Source of the DNA: DASUPK01 sp963736305
Lineage (GTDB): Bacteria; Actinomycetota; Thermoleophilia; Solirubrobacterales; 70-9
Direction of reading: 5' to 3'
Length of the DNA stretch: 64,000 nt
Assembly: GCA_963736305.1 (NCBI GenBank)
Contig: CAVTOD010000005.1
Coordinates: forward strand, 310,001-374,000
Position 1 is the stretch's first letter. Every line of letters starts with the position of its first letter. Under the pieces are notes generated by a model. The model was not told the DNA's origin and did not search any database. It saw only the letters and a program-made list of their open reading frames with translations. Shown here one piece after another: positions 33,206 through 41,764 of the stretch. Both the position numbers and the translations under genes were made by a program.

Positions 33206-34843
33206 GTGCGCTACCCGGTCGAGGAATTCAATGAAGAGGAACGGAGGCTCCTCTCCCCCCACTTCACCAATCTCGATCGTCCTGTCTTCGCGCTGGTCAA
33301 CCTCCCCGAGACCATCAAGGGCGCTCTCTTCGCCCGCTACTCCCGGTACGCCGGGACGCTCCGGCGCCTCTACCTCGACGAGTTCGCCGCCGATGTTCCG
33401 ACAGGCGGCCGTCCCTTCGAGGGCGAGGAGGGCGAGCGGGCGGCCGGGCTCTACGAGCGGGTGTTCATGGGCTACGGCGACGACTCGATCGCCCAGGTCG
33501 GCGGCGCGCACCTCGCCTGCGAGTGGGTCTCGAACGTTCTCACCAAGGTGCTCCAGCGAGGAAGGCTCGCCGCCTACCTCGAGCAGTCAACGCGCTACAT
33601 CCCCTACGACCAGCCCCTCCCGGAGGCGGCCGGCGGCGGATATCGCTTCTACCGCGACGACGAGCTCGGCCCCGAATACGCCGCCGCGATGCAGGAGATC
33701 TTCGAGATCTACTCTCGCTCGCTCGCGCAGGTGAGCGAGTGGGCGGCCGAGCGCTGGCCGCGGGGAGATGAGCCGGAGGCCGCGTGGGAGCGCTCCATCA
33801 AGGCAAAGGCCCTCGACCTGCTCCGCGGGCTCCTGCCCGCCGCGACGCTGAGCCACGTCGGCATCTTCGCCTCGGGCCAGGCCTATGAGCAGATGCTCCT
33901 CCGGATGATGGCCTCGCCGCTGCCCGAGGCTCGCCACTTCGCGACGATGATCCTGGAGGAGCTGAAGAAGGTCATGCCGAGCTTCGTGGCGCGAGTGGAG
34001 CGGCCGGACCGAGGCGGAGAGTGGGTCTCCTACCTCGAGCGCCGCCGTGACGCCGCCGAGCGCTGGGTTGCGCGCATGGGACTCGACCGGCCTGAAGGCT
34101 CCGACGCTCCGGCCGTCGAGCTGATCGAGGTCGAGGGCTCCGAGGACGACCTGATTGCCGCCTCCCTGTTCGAGTCGTCGGCCGCCTCCGAGCGCGCGAT
34201 CCTCGATCGCGTCCGCACGCTGCCCCCCGACGAGCAGGCCGAGATCATCGCCGACCTGGTCGGCGAGCGGGCCAACCGGCGGCACCGCCCGGGCCGCGGC
34301 TGGGAGGCGGTTCGGTACCGCTTCGAGATCGTCTCCGACTACGGGGGCTTCCGCGACCTCCAGCGCCACCGGATGTTGACCTGCCAATGGCAGCGACTGA
34401 GCCCGGACCTCGGGGCCGGGGTCCCGGACGAGGTTCGCGAGGCGGGCGCCGGCGGCGAGTACGAGCGCGCCCTGGAGATCTCCCGGACCGAATACGAGCG
34501 ACTTGAGAGCGCCGGGATGGCCGACGCCGCGCCCTACGCCCTCTGCCTCGGTTACCGGATCCGGTACCTGCTCGACCTGAACGCACGCGAGGCCATGCAC
34601 CTGATCGAGCTCCGCTCCGGCCGCGAGGGGCACCCGACCTACCGCGCGGTCGCGCAGGCGATGCACGAGCGGATTGCGTCGGTTCACCCGGCGATCGCGG
34701 CGGCGATGACGCATGTCGACTCATCCACCGAACCGCGCCTCGAGCGCATCATGAGCGAGATCCGCACCCACCGGAAGCGGGTCGCCGCGGACGCCGAGCC
34801 CGAGGCCTCCGACGCCCCTCCCGGCGTCAGCGCTCTCGGATAG
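33206..34843 (+). CDS. Double-length ThyX-like (flavin-dependent thymidylate synthase-fold) protein
   Basis: 545 residues, about twice a standard ThyX monomer. The first half has LQRGRLAAYLEQSTRYIPYD (~residues 115-134), matching the RHR-x7-S ThyX signature but with RGR for RHR. The second half has FRDLQRHRMLTCQWQRLS (~380-397), which keeps RHR but not the S/Q pattern. So each half carries part of the active-site signature, as if duplicated then specialised. Canonical ThyX methylates dUMP using folate and FAD. Whether this protein makes dTMP cannot be told from sequence. GTG start. Confidence 0.8.
   Translation: MRYPVEEFNEEERRLLSPHFTNLDRPVFALVNLPETIKGALFARYSRYAGTLRRLYLDEFAADVPTGGRPFEGEEGERAAGLYERVFMGYGDDSIAQVGGAHLACEWVSNVLTKVLQRGRLAAYLEQSTRYIPYDQPLPEAAGGGYRFYRDDELGPEYAAAMQEIFEIYSRSLAQVSEWAAERWPRGDEPEAAWERSIKAKALDLLRGLLPAATLSHVGIFASGQAYEQMLLRMMASPLPEARHFATMILEELKKVMPSFVARVERPDRGGEWVSYLERRRDAAERWVARMGLDRPEGSDAPAVELIEVEGSEDDLIAASLFESSAASERAILDRVRTLPPDEQAEIIADLVGERANRRHRPGRGWEAVRYRFEIVSDYGGFRDLQRHRMLTCQWQRLSPDLGAGVPDEVREAGAGGEYERALEISRTEYERLESAGMADAAPYALCLGYRIRYLLDLNAREAMHLIELRSGREGHPTYRAVAQAMHERIASVHPAIAAAMTHVDSSTEPRLERIMSEIRTHRKRVAADAEPEASDAPPGVSALG
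34800..34839 (+). terminator. Hairpin at the end of the ThyX-like gene
   Basis: GACGCC-6 nt-GGCGTC (34811-34828) is nested in outer arms CCGAG (34800-34804) and CTCGG (34835-34839), ending just before the stop codon. It could slow or end transcription, but it is coding and lacks a U tract. Confidence 0.3.
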
Positions 34844-34888
34844 GACCCGGTCAAACAGGGTCAATCCGAGGAGCCCGATTTTTCGTAG

Positions 34889-34903
34889 TTGACTATGAGT
34901 CAA
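34889..34903. promoter_or_regulatory. TTGACT-ATG-AGTCAA palindrome upstream of the cupredoxin gene
   Basis: A perfect 6-bp inverted repeat with 3-base spacer, ending ten bases before the start codon in a locally AT-rich region. It contains a -35-like TTGACT and could be an operator or a dimeric activator site. No regulator gene is adjacent. Confidence 0.4.
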
Positions 34904-34913
34904 TGCCCGTAGG

Positions 34914-35702
34914 ATGCGGAGAGTGAAGGGAGCGAGAGCCCTGACGAGCGGGATGCTCGTCCTGGCGGCGATCTGCGCCGCCCCTGCCGTATCGGCCGCC
35001 CAGGATTCCGGCGCGCCCGCCGATACGACGACGACAACGACGACGACCACCACGCCAAGCGACCCTGCTTCGCCCGAGAGCCCCGGCGGACCGACCTCCC
35101 CCGCGCCGCCGGCGGCGGGGCCGGGCGCGGGAACTTCGGGTGAGGCGCCTGACCAAACTCGGACGGCCGATACGCCCCTCGCCGACAGCCCGCCCGCGAC
35201 CGGCCCCGGCGGCGGCGGCGCCCACAAATCGGCATCGGCCAGCGTCACGATGGGCGACTTCTTCTTCTCCTCAGCCTCGGTGACGATCGCGGTCGGAGAC
35301 ACCGTCACCTGGCACAACGCGGGCCAGGCGCCTCACACCGCCACGGCGAACGACGGCAGCTTCGACACCGGCACGATCAACTCCGGAGGCAGCGGCTCCC
35401 ACACCTTCAACTCCCCCGGGACGTTCAGCTACATCTGCACGATCCACCCCAACATGAAGGGGACGGTCCGGGTGCTGAGCGCCAGCGGCGGAAGCGGCGG
35501 CGGCGGCGGCTCGAGCTCGAGCGGCTCGGCGACCTCGGAATCGTCCGCGGTCGCCTCGCCCGGCGCCGCGGGGAGCTCCACGACCCTGCCGATGACGGGC
35601 ATGGCGGTCGGCGCGCTTGCCCTGGTCGGCCTGGCGCTGCTGGCGTCGGGACTGCTCGTCCGCCGCGCTGATCCCAAGCGCGGCTGGCTGTCAATCTTCT
35701 AG
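34914..35702 (+). CDS. Secreted, probably sortase-anchored cupredoxin
   Basis: 262 residues. A signal peptide (to ~VSAAQD) is followed by a ~75-residue Thr/Pro/Gly-rich stalk, then a plastocyanin-like domain at ~103-188. Type 1 copper ligands are visible: His in APHTATA and the Cys-His-Met cluster in YICTIHPNMKG. After a Gly/Ser linker comes LPMTG, a hydrophobic span and an Arg-rich tail (VRRADPKRG). That is the full sorting signal for covalent cell-wall attachment. It probably carries electrons at the cell surface; its partner is unknown. A palindrome lies upstream. Confidence 0.87.
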   Translation: MRRVKGARALTSGMLVLAAICAAPAVSAAQDSGAPADTTTTTTTTTTPSDPASPESPGGPTSPAPPAAGPGAGTSGEAPDQTRTADTPLADSPPATGPGGGGAHKSASASVTMGDFFFSSASVTIAVGDTVTWHNAGQAPHTATANDGSFDTGTINSGGSGSHTFNSPGTFSYICTIHPNMKGTVRVLSASGGSGGGGGSSSSGSATSESSAVASPGAAGSSTTLPMTGMAVGALALVGLALLASGLLVRRADPKRGWLSIF

Positions 35703-35707
35703 CCGGC

Positions 35708-36067
35708 GTGCTGCATCACGTCTCGCTCGAGGTCCCACCCGAGGAGGCCGACCGCTCGGTCGAGTTCTGGAGCCTGCTCGGCTTCGAGGAGGTCCCGGCC
35801 GCCGACGTGCTCGGGGACTCCGTCCGCTGGCTCGAGCGCGACGCAACCCAGATCCACCTGATCCTCACCGAGGCTCACACGGCGCCGCAGCTGGGCCACG
35901 CCGCCGTGGTCGCGGCCGATCACGCCGAGGCCAAGCAGCGCCTACGCGACGCCGGCTTCCAGGTGGAGGACACTCGCCAGCTCTGGGGCGCCGACCGCGC
36001 CTTTGCGATTGCTCCGGGCGGGCATCGGGTGGAGCTGATGGCAGCTCCGCCGCCGCCCAAGGACTAG
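35708..36067 (+). CDS. Single-domain VOC family protein
   Basis: 119 residues. Starts LHHVSLEVPPEEADRSVEFW with a metal-type His, ends FAIAPGGHRVELM, the pattern of a glyoxalase/bleomycin-resistance fold monomer that dimerises. GTG start at 35708, five bases after the cupredoxin stop. It shares CTAG with the convergent membrane gene. Substrate unknown. Confidence 0.83.
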   Translation: MLHHVSLEVPPEEADRSVEFWSLLGFEEVPAADVLGDSVRWLERDATQIHLILTEAHTAPQLGHAAVVAADHAEAKQRLRDAGFQVEDTRQLWGADRAFAIAPGGHRVELMAAPPPPKD

Positions 36068-37194
36068 CTGCGCCGCTTGCGCTTCTTTCTTCGCTGACCC
36101 TGCGACTCGCCGTAGGGGGGCTCGGGAGGCTCGCCGTTCTGGCCAGGCAGGGGCTGCTCTGAGACCTCCCGGCCGCTTCCCTCGACCGTGCCGCCCGGCC
36201 CTGCCTCGCCGGGCGGCGGCCCGAGGTCGTCGCCCGGCCGCTGCCAGGGGACGGCCTCGCCGGCGGCCCACGCCGGCGGCAGCGGCCTCGGCCAGAACCC
36301 GGCGAACATCAGGCCCGTGACGGCGAACCAGAGGACCAGGCCCGGGATCGGCGGGAAGAGCGGGATCACCAGGAACAGGCCGAACGCCATTCCCAGTGCA
36401 CCCCAGAAGCGGGTGACGAGGCCCACCCGCATCGCCCAGAGGTTCGTGTAGATCATCCCGAAGACCAGGGCGAGCACCCCGATGGTCGAGATGATCCCTC
36501 CGACGATCAGGACCGTCGTGTGCCGGTTGAGATGGTCAGCAAGGTTCTCGCGCGCGTCGTGCCCGGCCTGATCCGGTGTCTGCGGCTTCGCGGTGGCGGC
36601 TGTGGTCGGAGTCGCGGTCGAGGCGGTCGAGGCGGTGGTGGAACCGGTTGCGGTGGAGGCCGTCGGAGTCGTGGTGGAGCCGGTCGCCGGGGCGGATTTA
36701 CCCTTCGCATTGGGCGCGGCGGCCGTGGCCTGGGCCTGCACCGCTTGCGCTCGCGCCTCCCGGACCTTCGCCGGCTCCTGCTTGACGAAGTCGTCGGCGG
36801 CCTGGGAGCTGCCCACCGCAGAGACGGCCAGGCCGACGCCGAACGCCAGGGGTCCGAGGGTGACCAACGCCGCAAAGGCCGGGCGCATGCGTTGGGCGCG
36901 GCCACTCGCCGAGCGGAACAAAAAGTAGAGGGGAATCGCGAACAGCGAGAAGCCGATCCCCTGAAGCACCGAGGTGTAGATCAGCCGACCGTCGTGCGCA
37001 TGCGCGAAGACCAGCTGGTCAGCGTCGGAGTTCCCGTTCGGGAGATGGAGCCCCGCGCGCTGCAGGACGAGCGAGGCGGCGACGATCAGCGCTCCCGCAA
37101 TCGCCGCGAAACCGGCCTGGCGCAGCCGGCGGTCCTGGTAGGCGAGCAGCTCCGCTTTGCTCGGGAGCGAACTCGTGGGAGTGGCCGCCTCCAC
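36064..37194 (-). CDS. Multi-span membrane protein with Ala/Thr-rich linker, unknown
   Basis: 376 residues. Spans are predicted near 28-46, 75-93, 105-128 (then a long loop), and three more at ~225-300. The loop between (~140-215) is Ala/Thr/Pro/Ser-rich, coded by imperfect short DNA repeats (GTCGAGGCGGT type). The C-terminal ~70 residues are Pro/Gly/Glu-rich and end in KKRKRRS. GTG start at 37194. I do not recognise the family. The low-complexity loop could sit outside the membrane (inference). Confidence 0.75.
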   Translation of the reverse strand: MEAATPTSSLPSKAELLAYQDRRLRQAGFAAIAGALIVAASLVLQRAGLHLPNGNSDADQLVFAHAHDGRLIYTSVLQGIGFSLFAIPLYFLFRSASGRAQRMRPAFAALVTLGPLAFGVGLAVSAVGSSQAADDFVKQEPAKVREARAQAVQAQATAAAPNAKGKSAPATGSTTTPTASTATGSTTASTASTATPTTAATAKPQTPDQAGHDARENLADHLNRHTTVLIVGGIISTIGVLALVFGMIYTNLWAMRVGLVTRFWGALGMAFGLFLVIPLFPPIPGLVLWFAVTGLMFAGFWPRPLPPAWAAGEAVPWQRPGDDLGPPPGEAGPGGTVEGSGREVSEQPLPGQNGEPPEPPYGESQGQRRKKRKRRS

Positions 37195-37256
37195 CTAGCC
37201 GCGCCGCACGGCGATGTCCTTGAGGCTGACGATGGCAGGACTGTATCTTGGCCGCG

Positions 37257-38396
37257 GTGCCGCTTATCTCCCGCCAGGCCGGGCCCATAGCCGTCTACGG
37301 AGCCACCGGCTACACCGGCCGGCTCGTCGTCGCCGAGCTCCTCGAGGCCGGCGCGGACTTCATCGTCTCCGGCCGGAGCGCCGAGAAGCTCGATGCCCTG
37401 CGGGCGGAGCTCGGGTTGGAGGCGGCCGCCAAGCCCGCCCAGCTGGACGATCCAGCCTCCCTGCGCGAGCTGCTCGCCGACTGCGCCGTCGTCATCGACT
37501 GCGCCGGTCCCTTCGTGCGCTTCGGCGAGCCGGTGCTGGCGGCCGCTGTCGAGACGGGAACGCATTACCTCGACACGACCGGGGAGCAGCCTTACATGAA
37601 GATGGCCTATGAGCGCCACGGCCCCGGCGCCGCGCGGGCCGGGGTGGCGGTGGTTCCCGCGATGGGCTTCGATTACGTGCCCGGCGACATGATCGCCTCG
37701 CTGACAGCCGATGGGATGGGCGAGCTGGACGAACTGGAGATGCACTACTGCTGGCAGGACTTCACCCCGAGCCAAGGAACGGCGCGAACGACCCTGGAGA
37801 TCATCGGTGGCGGGGATCTCGAGTGGCGGAATTCGGAATGGGTCGAGACGAGCGGCAGCGTCAGGCGCGGCACCTACGAATTCCCCGCCCCGCTCGGGCC
37901 GCAGCGTATGTTCCGCTACCCGTCGGGTGAACAGATCACCGTGCCGCGCCACGTGCCCACGCGCAACGTCCGGGCGGACATGAACGCCGCCGCATTCTCC
38001 AGCGAGCGCCTCGCGCCTCTCTTCGAGGCGACCGTTCGGCCCGCTGGCCTCGCGATGCGAACGCCACTCAAGAGCGTCGTCAACACCCTGATCTCCCGCC
38101 TTCCCGAGGGGGCCACGCCCGAGCAGCGGAAGAAGAACCGCTGGATGATCGTCTGCGAGGCCAGGCGGGGCGAGGTCGAGCGCAAGGGAGTGATCAGCGG
38201 CAGGGACGTCTACGGACTGACAGGCGCGGCCATCGCAAAGGGGGCGATTTTGGCGGCGAGGAAGGGCTTCGAGCCGCGCGGCGGGCTGGCTCCGTCCCAG
38301 GCGTTCGACCCGGAGAGCTTCCTCGCGGGGCTCGAGCGCTTCGACGTGCGCTGGCAGATCACCGGCACAAACATTTCGGCCCCGGTCGAGGCCTAG
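37257..38396 (+). CDS. Saccharopine dehydrogenase-like / trans-acting enoyl reductase-type oxidoreductase
   Basis: About 379 residues. An N-terminal NAD(P)-binding Rossmann fold (IAVYGATGYTGRLVVAELLE) is followed by VVIDCAGPFVRFGEPVLAA, HYLDTTGEQPYM and AVVPAMGFDYVPGD, all typical of this family. Members include mycobacterial trans-acting enoyl reductases of lipid synthesis, but most are uncharacterised. GTG at 37257 is preferred to TTG at 37248. Two bases separate it from the next gene. Confidence 0.86.
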   Translation: MPLISRQAGPIAVYGATGYTGRLVVAELLEAGADFIVSGRSAEKLDALRAELGLEAAAKPAQLDDPASLRELLADCAVVIDCAGPFVRFGEPVLAAAVETGTHYLDTTGEQPYMKMAYERHGPGAARAGVAVVPAMGFDYVPGDMIASLTADGMGELDELEMHYCWQDFTPSQGTARTTLEIIGGGDLEWRNSEWVETSGSVRRGTYEFPAPLGPQRMFRYPSGEQITVPRHVPTRNVRADMNAAAFSSERLAPLFEATVRPAGLAMRTPLKSVVNTLISRLPEGATPEQRKKNRWMIVCEARRGEVERKGVISGRDVYGLTGAAIAKGAILAARKGFEPRGGLAPSQAFDPESFLAGLERFDVRWQITGTNISAPVEA

Positions 38397-38398
38397 AC

Positions 38399-39085
38399 AT
38401 GGCCAAGCAGATCGGACTTCCCACCCGGCACGGGCGGACCGTCAGCCTCGAGCAGGGGGCGGCGCCCGGCTCCGCCCGGTGCCCGGCATGCGGCGAGCCG
38501 CTCTTCGTCTGGGTCGAGACCGAGGGCTACGGCGCCCGGGAGGACCAGCTGATCGACCGGTGCGAGAACTGCGGCCTGGCCGTCCCCCGCAACGCCGTGC
38601 CATCACCCGACGGTGCCGTGGACGCACTCCTCTTCAGCCGGGAGGAGAGCGAATCGGGTGTGGCAATCCGCGTGGACAACGCCGCCAGCCTGCAGGCCTG
38701 GCTGGGCGCGGAGAACTGGGCGGCACTTCGGCCAGGTGGACACGGGATGAAGCCGACGCCCCGGGCGATTCGGCTGCTGCTGGCCCGGCGCGGCCTTGAG
38801 GTGCGGCGCATCCGCCACCTGATCCGGCCCGGGATGGCCTCGATGTGGCAGACCCTTCTCAACCTGCTCACCTTTCACCGGGACTTCGCCTCGGAGGCCG
38901 CTTCCGGACGGCTCCGGCCAGGAACCGGGCGCGGGCTGGCGGCTTTCTGGATCGACGCGGTCGTCACGGTGCTGGCGTCGATCCCCACGGCGATCATCGC
39001 GGTCATCCTCGAAACGGGCGCGGTGATCGCGCGCCGCGGCGGCGTGATCGACGTGCACGCCGACCGGCTCCCCTCTACGGACTGA
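38399..39085 (+). CDS. Zinc-ribbon protein with methyltransferase-like C-terminal segment
   Basis: 228 residues. Two CxxC pairs (CPACGEPLF and CENCGLAVP, residues ~28-61) form a zinc ribbon. The rest resembles the C-terminal third of SAM methyltransferases that end in a membrane-like helix (NAASLQAWLG, TPRAIRLLLARRGLEVRR, then a hydrophobic segment near 185-210). No SAM-binding Rossmann motif is present, so it is either a remnant or a non-catalytic relative. That family link is inference. Overlaps the convergent hydrolase by 11 bases. Confidence 0.72.
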   Translation: MAKQIGLPTRHGRTVSLEQGAAPGSARCPACGEPLFVWVETEGYGAREDQLIDRCENCGLAVPRNAVPSPDGAVDALLFSREESESGVAIRVDNAASLQAWLGAENWAALRPGGHGMKPTPRAIRLLLARRGLEVRRIRHLIRPGMASMWQTLLNLLTFHRDFASEAASGRLRPGTGRGLAAFWIDAVVTVLASIPTAIIAVILETGAVIARRGGVIDVHADRLPSTD

Positions 39086-39899
39086 GCTCCGCGACCACAG
39101 AGGCGACCTCGGCCGGCGCGCCGACGTGAGGCGGCTCCTCGGGCGAGGACACCTCGTGCGCCGTGGTCTGCGCCAGCCGCGAGGCCAGGGCCTGTGCGGC
39201 GTCCCGCAGCAGCGCCGGAGTCGAGCCCGCGGTGATCACCGCGGAGGGGCGCTCTGCCATCGCCAGCCTCGGCAGCGGCATCCGCCAGCCGGCCGGGATC
39301 CCCAGCTCGGCGACGATGCTTCGCGGGCGCTCACGGGCGGCGGCAGCCGTCTCCTCCGGAGTTCTTGCCACGCCGGGGCCCAGCGCCGGCAGCCCGCCCG
39401 AGAGGTAGACGTCGATCACGTTCTCGCCGCTGCCCGCCGCGATCTCGAGCCGGCGGCGGTCCTGCGAGAGGGCCTCGGTGGCGACGGGAGTGAGCTGGAG
39501 CAGCGTGGGCTCGATCAGGACGGCCGCCGAGACGATATCTGCGCGGCGCAGCAGCAGGTCGAGGGCGATCACGGCCCCAACTCCCGCCCCGCAGACCAGG
39601 GCGGAGCCATCCACCACGGCCTCGAGCAGCGCCGCTGCGTCCTCGCTCTGCTCCTCGATCGTCGTGCGCCGGTAGTCGTACGGCTCACTCGAGTCCCCCC
39701 AGCCCCGGCGGTCGTAGGAGATCGCCCGGAACTCTCCGGCCAGCGCCTCGGAGAGCGGATCCCAGACCGCCCCGGTGGCGGCTGTCTCGTGGACCAGCAG
39801 GACGGAGCGTCCATGGCCGCGCTCGCTCCACGCGATCTCGACGCCGCGGGCCTCGAGAGTCGGCATTGCTAGATGAGAGACGGTCCGGCCGTCGCTCAT
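39075..39899 (-). CDS. Alpha/beta hydrolase-fold protein lacking the nucleophile Ser
   Basis: 274 residues. The fold is clear (SVLLVHETAATGAVWDPLSE, AISYDRRGWGDSS). At the nucleophile elbow the expected GxSxG reads GAGVG (residues 104-108), so the Ser position (106) is Gly. A candidate His is present in EPPHVG near the end. Loss of the nucleophile argues for a non-hydrolytic or cofactor-free role, as known for some members of the fold. An alternative start is ATG 39866, which matches family N-termini. Four bases after the upstream SDR gene. Confidence 0.8.
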   Translation of the reverse strand: MSDGRTVSHLAMPTLEARGVEIAWSERGHGRSVLLVHETAATGAVWDPLSEALAGEFRAISYDRRGWGDSSEPYDYRRTTIEEQSEDAAALLEAVVDGSALVCGAGVGAVIALDLLLRRADIVSAAVLIEPTLLQLTPVATEALSQDRRRLEIAAGSGENVIDVYLSGGLPALGPGVARTPEETAAAARERPRSIVAELGIPAGWRMPLPRLAMAERPSAVITAGSTPALLRDAAQALASRLAQTTAHEVSSPEEPPHVGAPAEVASVVAELSP

Positions 39900-39903
39900 C
39901 CAA

Positions 39904-40707
39904 CTAGACGTTGCGCCAGATCCGGCTGATCAGCGGCAGTGCCAGCGCCCTTGGGCTGTGCTGGCCCGCGAGCGCGGAAGCGCGATTGAGCGCGCCCGGC
40001 ACGACCACGCGGCGATCGTGGACGGCGCCGTCGATTGCGTGCTTTGCGATCTCGTCCGCCGCCATCCAGACCGCACTCGGAGTCCGGTCCTCGACCCCTC
40101 CGAATCCGGCCACCTCGGTGAACTCCGTTCGCACGGGTCCCGGGCACACCGCGGTCACCGTGACCCCCGAGCCGCGCAGCTCCGTGCGGATCGCCTCACT
40201 GAAGGAGAGGACGAAGGACTTGGTGGCGGCGTAGACCGCCGAGCCGGGCAGCGGCTGGAAGGCAGCGGTCGAGGCGATATTGATGACGCTGCCGCGGCCC
40301 CGGTCGACCATTCCGGTGAGGAAGCGGCTGGTGAGATCGACGACCGTCTCGACGTTGATGTTGACCATCTCCACCATGCGCTCGCGCGGGCTGGTGGCGA
40401 AGTCCGCCTGATGCCCGAAGCCGGCGTTGTTGACCAGTACGTCGACCACCCGGCCGCGGCTGCGCAGCTCGTCGGCCAGGCGCTCGCGCTCGGCGGGATC
40501 GCCGAGGTCGGCGGCGATCACGTCGGCCGTCACGCCGTATTCAGAGGTCAGCTCGGTGGCCAGGGTGCGGAGCCGCTCCTCGCGACGCGCAACCAGCACA
40601 ACAGAGTGCCCCCGGGAGGCGAGCTCCTTCGCGATGGCGGCGCCGATCCCGGACGAGGCGCCGGTAACCAGCGAGGTGCTGCTCACCGTGGGCTCGGGGA
40701 GGCCCAT
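39904..40707 (-). CDS. Short-chain dehydrogenase/reductase
   Basis: 267 residues, classical SDR: TGASSGIGAAIAKELA binding NAD(P), VLVNNAGFGHQADF, the catalytic Ser in INIASTAAF, YAATK with Tyr and Lys, and CPGPVRTEF. RR in VVLVARREERLRTL suggests NADP(H) preference. The substrate is unknown. Co-directional with the small protein gene upstream and the hydrolase downstream. Confidence 0.93.
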   Translation of the reverse strand: MGLPEPTVSSTSLVTGASSGIGAAIAKELASRGHSVVLVARREERLRTLATELTSEYGVTADVIAADLGDPAERERLADELRSRGRVVDVLVNNAGFGHQADFATSPRERMVEMVNINVETVVDLTSRFLTGMVDRGRGSVINIASTAAFQPLPGSAVYAATKSFVLSFSEAIRTELRGSGVTVTAVCPGPVRTEFTEVAGFGGVEDRTPSAVWMAADEIAKHAIDGAVHDRRVVVPGALNRASALAGQHSPRALALPLISRIWRNV

Positions 40708-40720
40708 GGAGTCAGGTACC

Positions 40721-40736
40721 GCGGGCGCCAGCCCGC
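40721..40736 (-). other. Hairpin between minus-strand genes
   Basis: GCGGGC-GCCA-GCCCGC, a perfect 6-bp stem, directly follows the stop of the 89-residue gene and precedes the SDR start by 13 bases. May attenuate read-through. No U tract. Confidence 0.35.
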
Positions 40737-40737
40737 A

Positions 40738-41007
40738 TCAGTCCTGTAGGCCCTCCCGGGCCTCCCTGACCAGGGTCACCGCTTCGGGAAAGACGATCCG
40801 GATCGCGTCGCGGACCTGGACGGCCTGCTCGTCGCTCGAACCCGTGAGCTCCATGGAGCTGATCGCGGCAGTCGTCATATCGACGGCAAGCTTGATCGCG
40901 TTGTCGGCCCACGCGACCTTCTGAGCTCCCTGCATCTGCTCCTGGAGCTCCTCCATTCGTCTGCGCATCTCCTCGGGGTCGCCGAAGAGTCCACCGAAAC
41001 CTTCCAT
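40738..41007 (-). CDS. Small acidic helical protein, unknown
   Basis: 89 residues. Starts MEGFGGLFGDPEEMRRRMEE with a coiled-coil-like Met/Gln/Glu helix (RMEELQEQMQGAQKVAW), then a second segment with two helices. The beginning resembles the lead of YbaB/EbfC-type nucleoid proteins, but the rest does not, so no function is assigned. Transcribed with the SDR gene. Confidence 0.65.
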   Translation of the reverse strand: MEGFGGLFGDPEEMRRRMEELQEQMQGAQKVAWADNAIKLAVDMTTAAISSMELTGSSDEQAVQVRDAIRIVFPEAVTLVREAREGLQD

Positions 41008-41095
41008 GGCTCGATCATAGACCGCGGCACTCGCCGGTCACCGATTCGGCACTCATGCAGGCCCCTCAAGGCACCGGCGGCGAGAGTGTGCGCCG

Positions 41096-41746
41096 GTGCA
41101 CCCAGCCCCAGACCGCCGGCGAGGCGCCGCCACCGTCGAGTACATCGCCCTCGCCGGGATGATCGGGCTCCTGATCGTCGCCGCAATCGCCGCCCTGGTG
41201 GCGTCCCCGCCCCGCCGCGGGGACCGCGAGCTCGGCGAGATGCTCGCCCGCCGGATCGCCTGCGCGCCCCGCTATCCAGTCCCGTGCGGGCGCAACCCTC
41301 TGGCGCTGGCCTACGGATTCCCGCTCGGCAAGCTGGCCCGGAGCCTCGCCCCGGCACCCGCCGCCGAGAGCGGTGAGCTGCCGGTCGACTTCCGCTACTG
41401 CCGGCAGCCGAGCTGCGCCGCGCCGGGATCCGATTCCGGGCTGACCTCGTCCCGCCGCCGCGTCACCGAGTTCACCGCCGTCGAGGATCTTCGCCGCTCG
41501 GGAGGGACGGTCCGGGTCACCTACTGGCTCTACCGGCCGGGTCAGCCCTGGGAGCGAATCGATCGCATCGCCGGACCCAGCGAGATCACCGCTGCGTCCA
41601 GCCTTCGTCTCAGCCTCGAGGACGATCCGCTACTGGTCCCCCTCGAGATGCTCGCCGGCCGGGACCACTACCGATTCCCGCCGGGCGAGGAACCTCCCTG
41701 GCGCTGGTCAATCGCCTCACGACCGAGCGGTCGCCCCTTCGGTTAG
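41096..41746 (+). CDS. TadE/Flp-like pseudopilin-type protein
   Basis: 216 residues. RRRGAATVEYIALAGMIGLL resembles a class III prepilin/TadE leader: basic start, short cleavage region with Glu five positions in, then one hydrophobic segment. The mature domain has two Cys (YCRQPSCAA) and a beta-rich tail with RPGQPWERIDRI and SLRLSLEDDPLL. No other tad gene is nearby. A decayed relative of its C-terminal part lies at 42703-42840. The GTG start lies at 41096. Confidence 0.72.
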   Translation: MHPAPDRRRGAATVEYIALAGMIGLLIVAAIAALVASPPRRGDRELGEMLARRIACAPRYPVPCGRNPLALAYGFPLGKLARSLAPAPAAESGELPVDFRYCRQPSCAAPGSDSGLTSSRRRVTEFTAVEDLRRSGGTVRVTYWLYRPGQPWERIDRIAGPSEITAASSLRLSLEDDPLLVPLEMLAGRDHYRFPPGEEPPWRWSIASRPSGRPFG

Positions 41747-41764
41747 AACTGCGATGCGCGATAG

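Noticed and set aside
36190..36217. Perfect 9-bp hairpin GCCGCCCGG/CCGGGCGGC in the Pro/Gly tail of the membrane protein
   Set aside because: The loop does not match the nuo element core and arms are short. Likely a consequence of Pro/Gly codons.
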